A stretch of 64,000 nucleotides of DNA from Chlorohelix sp037138995 (GCF_037138995.1 NZ_JBAXHI010000008.1:67742-131741), one strand, 5' to 3'. Shown: positions 24,738 to 33,329, counted from the stretch's first letter. A program made the numbers and translations. Notes: a model not told the origin generated them from the letters alone.

Positions 24738-26567
24738 TTGATAGAAACTAGAGAACATACAAAAAAGATAACAACTGAACCGTTTGACCGCAAAGAACTG
24801 CCGCTGACATTGCTATTTTTGGCTGGTGTTTTGCTGCTAAAAGCCGGTCTTACCCTGCTGCTATACCGGAACGGCTACCTTGAATATGACGGGGATGGCT
24901 TTACTCGTTCAGTACATGCTTGGGAATGGTTGCAAAAACCCCGGATAGAAGTAGATGCATGGTTGCCGCTCCAATTCTGGCTTAATGGCTTTCTCATGAA
25001 TTTTTGGTCAGACTTATACTGGCAACCTCGTGCTGTTAATCTGTTGGCTTCCTGTATTACCACGCTAAACCTTTTTTTCCTAGGACGTTGGTTGTTTGGC
25101 AAAGGCTACGGCTATGCATGTGCCGCGCTGGTTGCGCTTTTTCCGTGGGAAATTAAATTTGGCTTGAGCGGAATGGCGGAAAGCCTTACCCACATGTTTT
25201 TGAGCATTGGCGTGATGTGGTTTGCGCGATGGCTACAAACGCGCCACTTGTCGCATCTTTCCTTTGCGGCATTGGGCTTGTTAGGTGCAACCATGCTGCG
25301 TTACGAAGCTTGGTTTTACAGCCTTACCTTTTGTGGGATTGTACTGTTTCTTTCTTTGCGAACAGGGAAGTTCCACTGGAAAACTTTGGCGGTGTTAGCA
25401 ATACCCTTCAGTTTTGCCTTTATCTGGTGTCTGGCAAGCTGGGTACAACTGGGCAAGCCATGGGGATTTGTCAGTTTGACCAGCGAGATTAATGCCACTT
25501 TGGCTGCCGAGGCGAACCAGAATGCGGATTTTCTAGAGCGTCTGGTATTTTATCCCCGCACTATGTACAACCTGATGCCGTGGCTTACCATTTTGGCGAT
25601 TATTGGAACTGTGCTGCTGGTTTTTTTTGTTCGGCAAGCACGTTCCTATTTGGCGTTAGTGTGGGGCGAGTTTTGCCTATTTATTATTATCACCTTACCA
25701 ACCAATAATATTGCGCCGGGCAGCGCCCGTTATCCAGTCTCGAACCTGTTGCTACTCTTGCCGGTAGTGGTTTGGTTGGTGAGTCGGACAGTAGAAATCA
25801 GCATAAAATGGGTTTTAAAAACTGCTTCAGTAAGGAAATTACAGTTAATAACGCTGCTTGTAGGTGGGGCGATATTTGCGCTAATACTTGGCTTATTTGC
25901 AGCAAGCACGCTCGACCACGCCTACGTTTTTCCTGATAAGAATGTTCGCCAGGTGGCGTTGTGGTTCAATGAACAAACGGAAAGCGGGAATTTGCCCTCC
26001 AATGTGGTTATTCCGGTGCATTTCCCCAATCCGAAAGCAGAGAACGGGGGCGATTACAGCTATATATATGCCTTGACCGTATTGACGAATCGCCCTGACG
26101 GTGGGCATTTCCCCAATTCCGAAGCTCAAGGTTTGCGGGTTATTTCGGAAATCAATGGTTTATTGCGAACGGTAGTGGACGATAAACCGCTGGTGTGGCT
26201 GCATATAGAAACTGCCGGAGATAAACAGACGATAGATGACTTAAAGGGTAACTACCATGATGTGGTGAATTACGGTCCCTTTACCATTGTCAACAGACCC
26301 ATGAATCGTCCTCTAAGTGTAACGCCACGTGAAGGTACGCTTGACCAGACCTATATTTTTACCGGAGATGGTTATGATCCCAATGAGAAAGTTTCGGTTT
26401 GGTTAACTTGGGGCAACCAAGCTCAAAGTTTGCCTACGGTTATAGCAGATTCGCGAGGGCACCTTACCATTACATTCAAGCCATTTATGCCGATTACACA
26501 ATCGGTTACGGCGAAGGGTTTGCAGAGTGGGCGGCAGGGCTTTGCCGAAATAAAAGTCAAAACTTAA
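24738..26567 (+). CDS. GT39-like membrane glycosyltransferase with C-terminal beta domain
   Basis: The 609-residue protein has about ten helices. It shows GDGFTRSVHAWEW, WLPLQFWLNGFLM and PWEIKFGLSGMAESLTHMFL, the loop pattern of dolichyl-phosphate-mannose-type mannosyltransferases and their bacterial relatives. After the last helix (near 375-395) comes a periplasmic part of over 200 residues. Its last ~85 residues (LSVTPREGTL, YIFTGDGYDPNEKVSVWLTW) look like an Ig-like or IPT-type beta domain. The start is TTG; an in-frame stop lies two codons upstream, so no longer version exists, and its ribosome-binding site is poor. It is followed by a CMD-family gene 17 bases after its stop. Confidence 0.7.
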   Translation: MIETREHTKKITTEPFDRKELPLTLLFLAGVLLLKAGLTLLLYRNGYLEYDGDGFTRSVHAWEWLQKPRIEVDAWLPLQFWLNGFLMNFWSDLYWQPRAVNLLASCITTLNLFFLGRWLFGKGYGYACAALVALFPWEIKFGLSGMAESLTHMFLSIGVMWFARWLQTRHLSHLSFAALGLLGATMLRYEAWFYSLTFCGIVLFLSLRTGKFHWKTLAVLAIPFSFAFIWCLASWVQLGKPWGFVSLTSEINATLAAEANQNADFLERLVFYPRTMYNLMPWLTILAIIGTVLLVFFVRQARSYLALVWGEFCLFIIITLPTNNIAPGSARYPVSNLLLLLPVVVWLVSRTVEISIKWVLKTASVRKLQLITLLVGGAIFALILGLFAASTLDHAYVFPDKNVRQVALWFNEQTESGNLPSNVVIPVHFPNPKAENGGDYSYIYALTVLTNRPDGGHFPNSEAQGLRVISEINGLLRTVVDDKPLVWLHIETAGDKQTIDDLKGNYHDVVNYGPFTIVNRPMNRPLSVTPREGTLDQTYIFTGDGYDPNEKVSVWLTWGNQAQSLPTVIADSRGHLTITFKPFMPITQSVTAKGLQSGRQGFAEIKVKT

Positions 26568-26584
26568 TTCAAGGAGTAAAGAGG

Positions 26585-26977
26585 ATGTCTGACGATAGCA
26601 GTCGGGAGCAAGAACGCACCGCCTATCTCAAGAAAATGGAAGCAGAGCGAGGATATTTGCTGGATTTCCACAAGGTAATGGCACATTACGATTTGGATTT
26701 CCTGAAAAGTTATAATGACTTACTGGCGGTTGCCTACACTTCCCCCCGCTTGCTGGATGCCCGCACCAAAGAATATATAATTACCACCGCTATTATCGTG
26801 GCGGGTAGCAGCGCAGATCACATTATCACTCATCTGAAAGTGCTAAAACGGCTAGGCGTAACTGCTGAAGAGGCTTTACAATTTCTCGAACTGATATTGC
26901 CACCGACGGGTGTACCCGTCTTTATGAACGCATTGGAGTTGTGGAAGCAGGTTTGGGAAGTTGAAAAATTTGACTAG
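26585..26977 (+). CDS. Carboxymuconolactone decarboxylase (AhpD-like) family protein lacking the active cysteines
   Basis: The 130-residue all-helical protein matches the CMD fold: YNDLLAVAYTSPRLLDARTKEYI, then the segment AGSSADHIITHLKVLKRLGVTAEEALQFLEL. In AhpD-type peroxidase-linked members the helix after the AG position carries CxxC; here that place reads SSADHIITH, with no cysteine anywhere in the protein. It is therefore not a disulfide reductase. The His retained in xxH fits the decarboxylase-like subgroup. ATG 26585 is chosen because AGGAGTAAAGAGG precedes it. Its 3' end overlaps the rplS promoter. Confidence 0.78.
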   Translation: MSDDSSREQERTAYLKKMEAERGYLLDFHKVMAHYDLDFLKSYNDLLAVAYTSPRLLDARTKEYIITTAIIVAGSSADHIITHLKVLKRLGVTAEEALQFLELILPPTGVPVFMNALELWKQVWEVEKFD

Positions 26978-26998
26978 AGTACGACCAAGCGCTATAAT
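26970..26998 (+). promoter_or_regulatory. Near-consensus promoter of rplS
   Basis: TTGACT (26970-26975) and TATAAT (26993-26998) are spaced by 17 bases. The -35 box lies inside the last codons of the CMD gene. The leader to the rplS ATG is about 55 bases. Confidence 0.85.
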
Positions 26999-27060
26999 AT
27001 TTTCTTGCGCTAATAAACCCAAATAATTGCGGAAGTAAGTAATAAGAGGTAATAGCTGAA

Positions 27061-27429
27061 ATGTCTAGACCAGCCTTAGAAATAATCAAAGAAATAACTG
27101 CGCCGATGTTACGTCAGGATATCCCGGATTTTGGCCCGGGCGATACCTTACGCATAGGCGTTAAGGTAGTTGAAGGTAGTAAAGAACGCATCCAGCAGTT
27201 TGAAGGAGTGGTAATCAGCAAGCGCAACGGTGGAATCAATAAATGTTTCACAGTACGCCGTGTCGCTACTCATGGTATCGGAGTAGAACGCACTTTCCTG
27301 ATTCATTCTCCTCGTATCGACAAAATCGAAGTTATGCGTCGCGGTAAAGTACGCCGTGCCAAGCTCTACTATCTGCGTGGGTTGAGCGGCAAAGCTGCTC
27401 GTATTCGCGAGAAACGAGAAAGTAAATAG
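27061..27429 (+). CDS. rplS: 50S ribosomal protein L19
   Basis: L19 sits at the interface of the two ribosomal subunits. The 122-residue sequence has DIPDFGPGDTLRIGVKVVEG, RIQQFEGVVISKRNGG, and FTVRRVATHGIGVERTFLIHSP. The C-terminal RRGKVRRAKLYYLRGLSGKAARI completes the family pattern. It is transcribed alone here, from its own strong promoter to its own terminator, without the rpsP-rimM-trmD neighbours often found beside it. Confidence 0.97.
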   Translation: MSRPALEIIKEITAPMLRQDIPDFGPGDTLRIGVKVVEGSKERIQQFEGVVISKRNGGINKCFTVRRVATHGIGVERTFLIHSPRIDKIEVMRRGKVRRAKLYYLRGLSGKAARIREKRESK

Positions 27430-27439
27430 TAACAAAGAG

Positions 27440-27465
27440 GACGCGCTTCGGGCGCGTCTTTTTTT
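27440..27465 (+). terminator. Intrinsic terminator of rplS
   Basis: GACGCGC and GCGCGTC form a 7-bp GC-rich stem around TTCGG. Seven T residues follow, 11 bases after the stop codon. Confidence 0.92.
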
Positions 27466-27478
27466 AGTATCTTCCTAA

Positions 27479-28147
27479 TTATTGTTTTCGCCAAGAAAAC
27501 AGCCTTCGCCACCAAGCTTTTCTAATTTCCGGCTCGATAGAATGCTCCTCAACTTTTTGTTTGTTCCCTCTCAGGAAACCGCTATCATAATCGCTACGTA
27601 TGATGGTTTTGTACTGGAACATTGAGCGACGATGCACCAGCGCGAACGGTAACTCTAACCATGCTTGGCTGCCTTTTTCTACAAAGAAGGCTTTATGCTG
27701 TTTGATTAACTGTTCCACATAATAGCGATTTTGCCCCTCACTACTGGCGAACACTAGGTTTACCGGCACTTGCTTTGTTGTTAAGTCTTCCAATAAACCA
27801 AACAAACCAACTTCTGTATCGGCGGGTGTCATAATATCGCAAATTATCGTCAGGTTGGAAAGAGAATTAAGTTGGAGAACGGGTAGAGCGCTTTTAGGGT
27901 TATTTGCCGTATAAATTGTTAATACGTCTGTTGTATCATCCTGCGAGAAAACAATTGGCATTGTTACCAATAAGCCTAAAGCAGAAGCCTGTACCACTTG
28001 TACATTTCGGTTCACTGCAGCGCACTGGCTTATAATACTGGAAACTAGCAAACTACATATCTGGTTGCTATCATCAATGATGAGGATATGATTTCCCCAT
28101 GCTTCGACCAATGGCTTTTCGGCAGTCTTCTCAGACTTATCTATCAT
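27479..28147 (-). CDS. Receiver-like protein with an enlarged loop
   Basis: The 222-residue protein has the landmarks of a response-regulator receiver domain. HILIIDDSNQICSLL gives the acidic pair at residues 25-26, LTIICDIMTPADTEVGL gives the phospho-acceptor Asp near residue 104, LVFASSEG gives the Thr/Ser, and KAFFVEKGS gives the Lys. About 35 extra residues (around 55-95) separate the first strand pair from the phospho-acceptor. The C-terminal 45 residues are basic and carry no recognised DNA-binding domain. It has no neighbouring kinase gene. It ends 12 bases past the rplS terminator on the opposite strand. Confidence 0.6.
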   Translation of the reverse strand: MIDKSEKTAEKPLVEAWGNHILIIDDSNQICSLLVSSIISQCAAVNRNVQVVQASALGLLVTMPIVFSQDDTTDVLTIYTANNPKSALPVLQLNSLSNLTIICDIMTPADTEVGLFGLLEDLTTKQVPVNLVFASSEGQNRYYVEQLIKQHKAFFVEKGSQAWLELPFALVHRRSMFQYKTIIRSDYDSGFLRGNKQKVEEHSIEPEIRKAWWRRLFSWRKQ

Positions 28148-28335
28148 AGCTTATTGACTCTATTCTGATTCGGCAATTTTAAGCAAACTTGAATTTTAAT
28201 TTTACTATCAATAGTCAAAAGCCTTTTATAATCGGCTCTTTATAAAGCTTAACCTATAATCGTGTAATTGTGCAATTAAAATAATATTAAGAATATAGCC
28301 AAGTAGTACTATTACTTTTTTCCTATATAAATTTT

Positions 28336-28441
28336 GCAGGGATTATGATTTTAGTTCAAACTTCTCGCAAAGGGATACAGCAAGTGTGTAAATTTAAAGT
28401 AATAGTTGGTTCAGCGTAAGGGCATTAGAAATGGCATCTAT
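28336..28441 (+). mobile_element. Solo insertion-sequence end, copy A (degenerate)
   Basis: This stretch matches 34980-35078 in the same orientation over about 100 bases, including CTTCTCGCAAAG, GATACAGCAAGTGTGT and AATTTAAAGTAAT. Its outer end GCAGGGATTATGATTTTAGTT is a decayed version of GTAGGGAAAATGCGTTTAGTT, found at copy C and at both ends of the small element at 33100. No second end or transposase is seen nearby. Confidence 0.6.
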
Positions 28442-28743
28442 TAGAAGCCTTAGCATCTCAGCTGCATATCGTGGACGGAGTTTATATCAGCGCTGAGTAA
28501 GTAAAAGACAGCCAACTTGAGCGGGGCAGGTACGATAGTTTCATTTGGAATGGTAAAAGCAGCAGGCAATGTGTCCAGTGGGGAAAGTGAGCCAGAAGTG
28601 GCAAGAAAAGACCAATTCCAAAGAGCAAGCGTATGTACATGTAAGCTTCTCCTGCCCGCAATGCGAGGTTCGGGAGCGAGGATAGTTCGCCAACAATAGC
28701 TGCCTTGAGGCAAACCATTAATCAGTTAGCATTGCCATGAAAT
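28442..28743. other. Spacer with no recognised gene
   Basis: Several overlapping reading frames of 60-87 codons exist on both strands here, but none has a ribosome-binding site or a recognisable protein pattern. A hydrophobic minus-strand frame (about 28482-28718) could be a decayed membrane-protein fragment. Together with copy A upstream, I read this as old mobile or decayed DNA. Confidence 0.4.
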
Positions 28744-28776
28744 AAAAAACCCCTGACCGGAAAGATGGTGAGGGGG
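28744..28776 (-). terminator. Intrinsic terminator of the small membrane-protein operon
   Basis: On the minus strand CCCCTCACC pairs with GGTCAGGGG (one mismatch) around a short loop and runs into TTTTTT. It lies 25 bases after the stop at 28801. Confidence 0.75.
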
Positions 28777-28800
28777 TAACTATTATTGAAATATTTCGAG

Positions 28801-29226
28801 TTAACGCGCTAGTATAAACGCCAGAGCGATTAGCAATATAATCATTATTATGGTCAATACTGCTACGGTGATAATGTCAGAGCGGATAAAATTATATTCC
28901 TGCTGACGCGAGACGCTTTGCTGCTGCTTAGAAGCGTTTGCAGAAGCTATGCGCCGCGAAACTGCCCGATTAGTTGCAGCAGTACGTGCGTCTGGCTCAG
29001 CGCTGCTATCGCTTTGTTGCACCGGGCGCAATGGTAAAGACTGGCGTACCACTCGTTCAACTTTATCTTCGGGTAAATTAATATCGTGGTCAAGGGTATT
29101 GATATTTACAGGCTCTTGCTCTTCATTTTCATCATTATCCGCATATGCGGTGGCTACCAGCGGTCTAGTGGCGGTCTGCCGCTTGGTAATTTGCTGGGCG
29201 CGAGCCGAGCGGCTCTTTTTAGGCAT
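28801..29226 (-). CDS. Tail-anchored hydrophilic protein of unknown function
   Basis: The 141-residue protein starts with a very basic stretch (MPKKSRSARAQQITKRQTATR), has an acidic middle (ADNDENEEQEPVNINTLDHD), a Gln/Arg/Ser-rich part, and a single C-terminal membrane helix (IITVAVLTIIMIILLIALAFILA). The topology predicts a cytosolic body anchored by its tail. I do not recognise a family. It lies 45 bases downstream of the DUF1232-like gene on the same strand and ends just before an intrinsic terminator, so the two are one operon. Confidence 0.6.
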   Translation of the reverse strand: MPKKSRSARAQQITKRQTATRPLVATAYADNDENEEQEPVNINTLDHDINLPEDKVERVVRQSLPLRPVQQSDSSAEPDARTAATNRAVSRRIASANASKQQQSVSRQQEYNFIRSDIITVAVLTIIMIILLIALAFILAR

Positions 29227-29271
29227 AAAAGTTTCTATCTCCTCAATATATTTTTTTCGGTGCGTTCTGGC

Positions 29272-29604
29272 TTACCTAGGGTGGGTTTCTTTGTTAACCA
29301 CTGTAAATTCGCCTTCAATAGTGGTTTTCACGCTGTTGCCTTTATCATTCTTCGGATATTTCTTGCGTAAATAATTACCGGAAAGCCAAGTGAAAAGCGC
29401 GGCACTCAGCAGTATTATTGTAAAATCATCTAAAAGACCCCATATAGAATAGGCATGGAATAATCTACCTACCGGAGTAAAATAGAACGGGATTACCAGA
29501 AACGGTATTAGTTTATAAAGGAATGGCACTCGTTTGTCTATCAGATTGCCTATAGTGCGAGGCAATAGAGTGAGAAACCACCTCATTCTAAAAAAATTCA
29601 ACAT
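29272..29604 (-). CDS. DUF1232-like membrane protein
   Basis: The 110-residue protein shows the pattern of the DUF1232 (YkvA-type) family: VPFLYKLIPFLVIPFYFTPVGRL, then IWGLLDDFTIILLSAALFTWL. These are two hydrophobic helices around a conserved P-x-x-x-hydrophobic turn and a DD pair. The usual PIDLIPD motif is replaced by TPVGRLF, so the match is distant. A charged tail of 35 residues follows. Function of the family is unknown. It is the first gene of a two-gene operon. Confidence 0.6.
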   Translation of the reverse strand: MLNFFRMRWFLTLLPRTIGNLIDKRVPFLYKLIPFLVIPFYFTPVGRLFHAYSIWGLLDDFTIILLSAALFTWLSGNYLRKKYPKNDKGNSVKTTIEGEFTVVNKETHPR

Positions 29605-29779
29605 AGCCTTTGCTCCTATCCTGAGCGCCCGGCTATCTGTTTTGTGACAGACCCGGTGTGTAATTATATCCTTTTTGAGGTCTTACCGCAACCGCGCGTT
29701 GTTTTACGATTTAACTTGCTACTCGGCTTTCATCTCTTCATAGTTGTGGGTGATATATTTGAGCGAGGTATCAGGGGAG

Positions 29780-29968
29780 TTATGCCTTTAGTGTGAAGTC
29801 CATCAGTGACAACTTAAGAAAATACAAGAGAAGCCAAGCTTTAAGAAGTTTTTTACGAGAGGCTTTGATACTACCTAATAACTTAGTATTTTGAGCGTAA
29901 AACTCGAAAATAGTTAGAGCTTCACCCCGCGCTAAGGTTTGGCTATAGCGGTACAAATGGCATTGCAA
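29780..29968 (-). CDS. Doubtful short reading frame, possible decayed gene
   Basis: A 62-codon frame starting at TTG encodes a Lys/Leu-rich sequence (GSIKASRKKLLKAWLLLYFLKLS). The frame stays open upstream for about 23 more codons without a start (RRFLYFLGLLLSLRWQR). There is no ribosome-binding site. The composition and position in a 460-base gap suggest the tail of a decayed gene, perhaps a transposase, but nothing can be assigned. The rest of the gap 29605-30066 shows nothing recognisable. Confidence 0.2.
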   Translation of the reverse strand: MQCHLYRYSQTLARGEALTIFEFYAQNTKLLGSIKASRKKLLKAWLLLYFLKLSLMDFTLKA

Positions 29969-30066
29969 TCGTTGCCAACGTAAGCTTAGAAGTAATCCTA
30001 AGAAGTATAAAAACCGCCTAACTCTTTTATTTTAGGCAATCTCAGTAATTATTCTATTTGTGTAGA

Positions 30067-31065
30067 TTAACTTCCTTTGAAGTTTGGCGCACGTTTTTCT
30101 AGGAAGGCTTTTAAACCTTCCCTGTAATCCTGTGTTCGAGAGGATTCTTCCATCAATTGCACTTCCATATTAAGCGACTGTTCGAAGCTCAGTTGTGAAG
30201 ACTCATTCATAAGGGTTTTTGCCAGACCAATAGAGCGAGTAGGTCCCTTGGCAAGGCGTAAAGCCAACTTACGGGCTTCATCCAGCAAGGATTCGGGCGT
30301 AACCACTTTGCTGACCAACCCCAAATTGCACGCCTCCCCTGCCGTCATTTCTTCTCCTGCAAAAGTCAGTTCCATTGCTCGGCTAGTACCGATAAGACGT
30401 GGCAAGAGATAGGCTAACCCACCGCTCGGCATTAAACCCACCCGCGTGGAAACCTCCAGAAAACGCGCATTATCGCTGGCATAGCGCACATCGCAAGCCA
30501 AAGCCAGCCCAAACCCCGTTCCGGCAGCCACGCCATTAATCGCTGCGATTACAGGCTTACGGATGCGCCGAATTTGCAGTAAAAGCGGAGAATAGGCACG
30601 GCTAATCAATTCAGGCATTGAAACCGGACGGGTTGAAGCGACAGATTCAGGAGTTTTTGGAGCAGGATTCGGGCTGTAAACAGGCGCGAAAGGGTCTTGA
30701 GTCTCACTGCGCTGAAAAGAAGGAGGAGGTCCCGGATTTAGCGGTGTGTAATCGGGATTCGCTATCGGCATTGGATTCGCGATTGGTTGGGGGTTATAGG
30801 CATAAGCGGGCGGGGCGACAGTGGTAGATTCCAGAGCTTGCATCTCCTGCTGGGCGCGTGCTTTGAAATCCTCGCCACCACAAAAAGCCTTGCCAGCGCC
30901 TGTCAGGATAATCGCACGCACTTCCGGGTCACGTTCCATACCCTTGAACACATTTAGTAGCTCTTCCAGCATCTGGAGCGTAAAGGCGTTAAGCTGTTCG
31001 GGGCGATTCAAAGTTACCATCCCAACACCCTCGCTACGGTCAAATAATACAAACTGGTAAGCCAT
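30067..31065 (-). CDS. Enoyl-CoA hydratase/isomerase family protein with proline-rich insertion
   Basis: The crotonase fold is clear: GMVTLNRPEQLNAFTLQMLEEL, GKAFCGGEDFKA (oxyanion-hole strand), PVIAAINGVAAGTGFGLALACD, and ISRAYSPLLLQIRRIRK. The C-terminal TQDYREGLKAFLEKRAPNFKG is typical. Two oddities stand out. Residues about 76-150 are a Pro/Ala/Asn-rich insertion (with PQPIANPMPIANP) exactly where the acyl-CoA loop normally lies. The Glu usually found before the xGLxP turn appears to be Ser (VSTRVGLMP). Hydratase activity is therefore doubtful; a PaaG-like isomerase or other CoA enzyme is possible. At 332 residues it is about 70 longer than the family norm. Confidence 0.82.
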   Translation of the reverse strand: MAYQFVLFDRSEGVGMVTLNRPEQLNAFTLQMLEELLNVFKGMERDPEVRAIILTGAGKAFCGGEDFKARAQQEMQALESTTVAPPAYAYNPQPIANPMPIANPDYTPLNPGPPPSFQRSETQDPFAPVYSPNPAPKTPESVASTRPVSMPELISRAYSPLLLQIRRIRKPVIAAINGVAAGTGFGLALACDVRYASDNARFLEVSTRVGLMPSGGLAYLLPRLIGTSRAMELTFAGEEMTAGEACNLGLVSKVVTPESLLDEARKLALRLAKGPTRSIGLAKTLMNESSQLSFEQSLNMEVQLMEESSRTQDYREGLKAFLEKRAPNFKGS

Positions 31066-31106
31066 TTTTATCTAGGTTCCCCCTTGTTCGATTTATTTGT
31101 AAAAAC

Positions 31107-33017
31107 TCATCCTGCCAATACGCCCCATTCTTTGAAAAGACGGTCAAGCTCTGCGCTGGAAGTTTCGTATTCCTTACTCAGCCGAGAAATTGCCTCTATA
31201 TCTTGTCGAGAACTGGCAGTGGTTAATTCCTCGCTAATCTCATTAAGCCGTTTTTCCAGTTTTGCTATCGAATCTTCCAATTCTGTGACTTTACGAAGGC
31301 GTTGTCGCTCTTCTTTATCACTAGAAGATTTGCCGTTTTGAGCAGGGGTTACTGCTTTTACCGCTTTTGGTTGCTCTCGTTTATTTTCTACTTCCGCACG
31401 TTTGCGAGCTTTCCATTCCTGATAATCGCTGTAATTGCCCAAATATGAGTTGAGTTCACCCTCTTCAATAGCCCAAACCTGAGTTGCCAACGCATCAATA
31501 AAGTAGCGGTCGTGCGAAACAAATAAAATCGTGCCGTTGTACTCGCTCAAAAGCTCTTCCAGAGCCTCCCGTGCATTAATGTCCAGATGGTTGGTTGGCT
31601 CATCGAGAATCAGGAAATTAGCTTTGGTAAGCGTTAATTTAGCCAACGACACCCGGCTGCGCTCGCCACCGGACAAAGAAGAAACCTTCTTGAACACATC
31701 ATCGCCGCTGAACAGAAACCGTCCTAGATAATTTCGCGCTTCGCCTTCACTCATCGGGGCTGCCCAAAGTATTTCTTCCAGCACCGTATTTTTGAAATTC
31801 AAGCCTTCATGCGATTGGGCGTAATAGCCAACCCGCACGTTTGTACCCAGTTCCACCAGACCGTTGAGTGGGGTTGTTTCGCCCATTATATTCTTTAGAA
31901 AAGTAGTTTTCCCGCTGCCGTTAGAGCCGATAATTGCGATACGTTCAGCCCTTTGCACCTCAAGGTCTGGAGCTTTGAACAGCGAATGTGCGCTTTGCTT
32001 ATCACGATAACCGATTTCAAGCTCTTCGGTTGCCAACACCAAACGCCCGCTACGCAACTCGCTTTGTAGGGCAATATGCAACTTGTCCCGCTCTTTGGGG
32101 CGCGATAATCGAGCCAAGCGATCCAGTTGCTTTTGCCGCCCGCGTGCCTGTCGGTAACGCTGCCCGGCTTTGTAGCGGCGAATAAAATCTTCAGTTTTGG
32201 CAATATGCTCTTGTTGTGCCTCGTATTCTGCCACACGCCGCTCGATACGGTCGGCACGCAAGGAAAGATACTTGCTATAGTTACCGGGATAATCTTCAAC
32301 CACCCCGAAGCTTAGATCCAGCACCCGGGTTACTACCCTATCCAGAAAATATCGGTCGTGGCTGATTACGATAAGCGTGCCGTTCCAGCTAGAAAGGAAG
32401 GTTTCCAGCCATTCTAACGTTTTAAGGTCAAGATGGTTGGTGGGTTCGTCCAGTAGCAGTAAATCTGGGGTAGAGAGCAGCGCTTTTGCCAAAGCAGCGC
32501 GGGTTTTTTGACCGCCGCTAAACCGAGTGGCTGGTTGTTGCCACATCGGGCGCGGGAAATTCAACCCGGTTAGCACCTGCTCAATCTGAACCTCATAATC
32601 GTAACCGCCGCCCATTTCAAAGCGATGCGTCAGTTCACCATAACGCTCCAGCAGAGCTTCCCATTGCGCTCCGCTATGTTCGGTACTGGCAGTCATCTGC
32701 TCTTCGAGGCTGGCTATTTCTAGCTGGTCGGCACGTAAAGAGTCAAAAGACTCCAGCATTTCGGCATATAGAGTTCTTTCGGATTCAAAGGTAGCTTCTT
32801 GGGGAAGATAGGCAATGCGAAAACCACGCCGGGTTACGATTTCACCGGTATCAGCGCTTTCCTGTCCGGCAATGATATGCAGCAGGGTGCTTTTTCCCGC
32901 GCCGTTCACCCCAACTAGTGCGACTTTCTCGCCCTCGTTAACTTGGAAGGTAACGTCTTTAAAGACAGGATAAATATTGTAGGATTTGCTTAGTTTGTAT
33001 GCGTTTAATACTGACAT
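31107..33017 (-). CDS. ABC-F family ATPase (translation/ribosome-associated)
   Basis: The 636-residue protein has two ABC ATPase domains and no membrane part. Domain 1 has Walker A GVNGAGKSTLLHIIAG near residue 35, signature FSGGQKTRAALAKAL and Walker B LLLLDEPTNHLD. The arm linker follows from about 245, with basic repeats (RYRQARGRQKQLDRLARL). Domain 2 has GSNGSGKTTFLKNIMG, LSGGERSRVSLAKL and LILDEPTNHLD. A C-terminal coiled coil (540-630) is present. ABC-F proteins act on the ribosome to rescue or protect translation. Subfamily (Uup-like versus resistance-type) cannot be fixed by eye; the C-terminal coiled coil favours the Uup/YfmR group. Confidence 0.92.
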   Translation of the reverse strand: MSVLNAYKLSKSYNIYPVFKDVTFQVNEGEKVALVGVNGAGKSTLLHIIAGQESADTGEIVTRRGFRIAYLPQEATFESERTLYAEMLESFDSLRADQLEIASLEEQMTASTEHSGAQWEALLERYGELTHRFEMGGGYDYEVQIEQVLTGLNFPRPMWQQPATRFSGGQKTRAALAKALLSTPDLLLLDEPTNHLDLKTLEWLETFLSSWNGTLIVISHDRYFLDRVVTRVLDLSFGVVEDYPGNYSKYLSLRADRIERRVAEYEAQQEHIAKTEDFIRRYKAGQRYRQARGRQKQLDRLARLSRPKERDKLHIALQSELRSGRLVLATEELEIGYRDKQSAHSLFKAPDLEVQRAERIAIIGSNGSGKTTFLKNIMGETTPLNGLVELGTNVRVGYYAQSHEGLNFKNTVLEEILWAAPMSEGEARNYLGRFLFSGDDVFKKVSSLSGGERSRVSLAKLTLTKANFLILDEPTNHLDINAREALEELLSEYNGTILFVSHDRYFIDALATQVWAIEEGELNSYLGNYSDYQEWKARKRAEVENKREQPKAVKAVTPAQNGKSSSDKEERQRLRKVTELEDSIAKLEKRLNEISEELTTASSRQDIEAISRLSKEYETSSAELDRLFKEWGVLAG

Positions 33018-33099
33018 ATTCTTAATTCTGTTTTATTCTTCAATTCGGCTATAAGTATAGCACAAGTGATGCTGGTTATATTTAGGTCATACTATACGG

Positions 33100-33226
33100 G
33101 TAGGGAAAATGCGTTTGGAAATAAATGCCAGCTTTGAAGCGGTTACTTTGAGCTTGTCTCTCTTGATGGCTAGTTGCGTTTGCTTTAGCCTTCATGAAAA
33201 GTTTGAACTAAACGCATTTTCCCTGT
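33100..33226. mobile_element. MITE-like element with perfect 15-bp inverted repeats (copy B)
   Basis: AGGGAAAATGCGTTT (33102-33116) and AAACGCATTTTCCCT (33210-33224) are perfect inverted repeats enclosing 93 bases with no gene. GT flanks both sides and may be a two-base target duplication. The right arm, read inward, continues TAGTTCAAACTTTTC, matching copy A. It lies between the ABC-F gene and the adjacent second small element. Confidence 0.7.
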
Positions 33227-33227
33227 A

Positions 33228-33317
33228 CTAGTGGGTCACATTGCAATTGAGGTGCCATTGCTCTAAGCTCAATTTGCTTGATTTAATAGGCAATTTATTT
33301 GTAACTTGACCCACTAG
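33228..33317. mobile_element. 90-bp MITE-like element with 11-bp inverted repeats
   Basis: CTAGTGGGTCA (33228-33238) and TGACCCACTAG (33307-33317) are perfect 11-bp inverted repeats with TA at each boundary, as expected for IS630/Tc1-type insertion at TA. It abuts copy B by one base and is followed 13 bases later by an IS630-type transposase remnant. Confidence 0.65.
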
Positions 33318-33329
33318 CAATCAGGGTAA

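Noticed and set aside
28450..28718. Two overlapping hydrophobic minus-strand frames of 78 and 87 codons
   Set aside because: No ribosome-binding site, no recognisable family, and they overlap each other in a region next to a decayed insertion-sequence end. Treated as decayed DNA.
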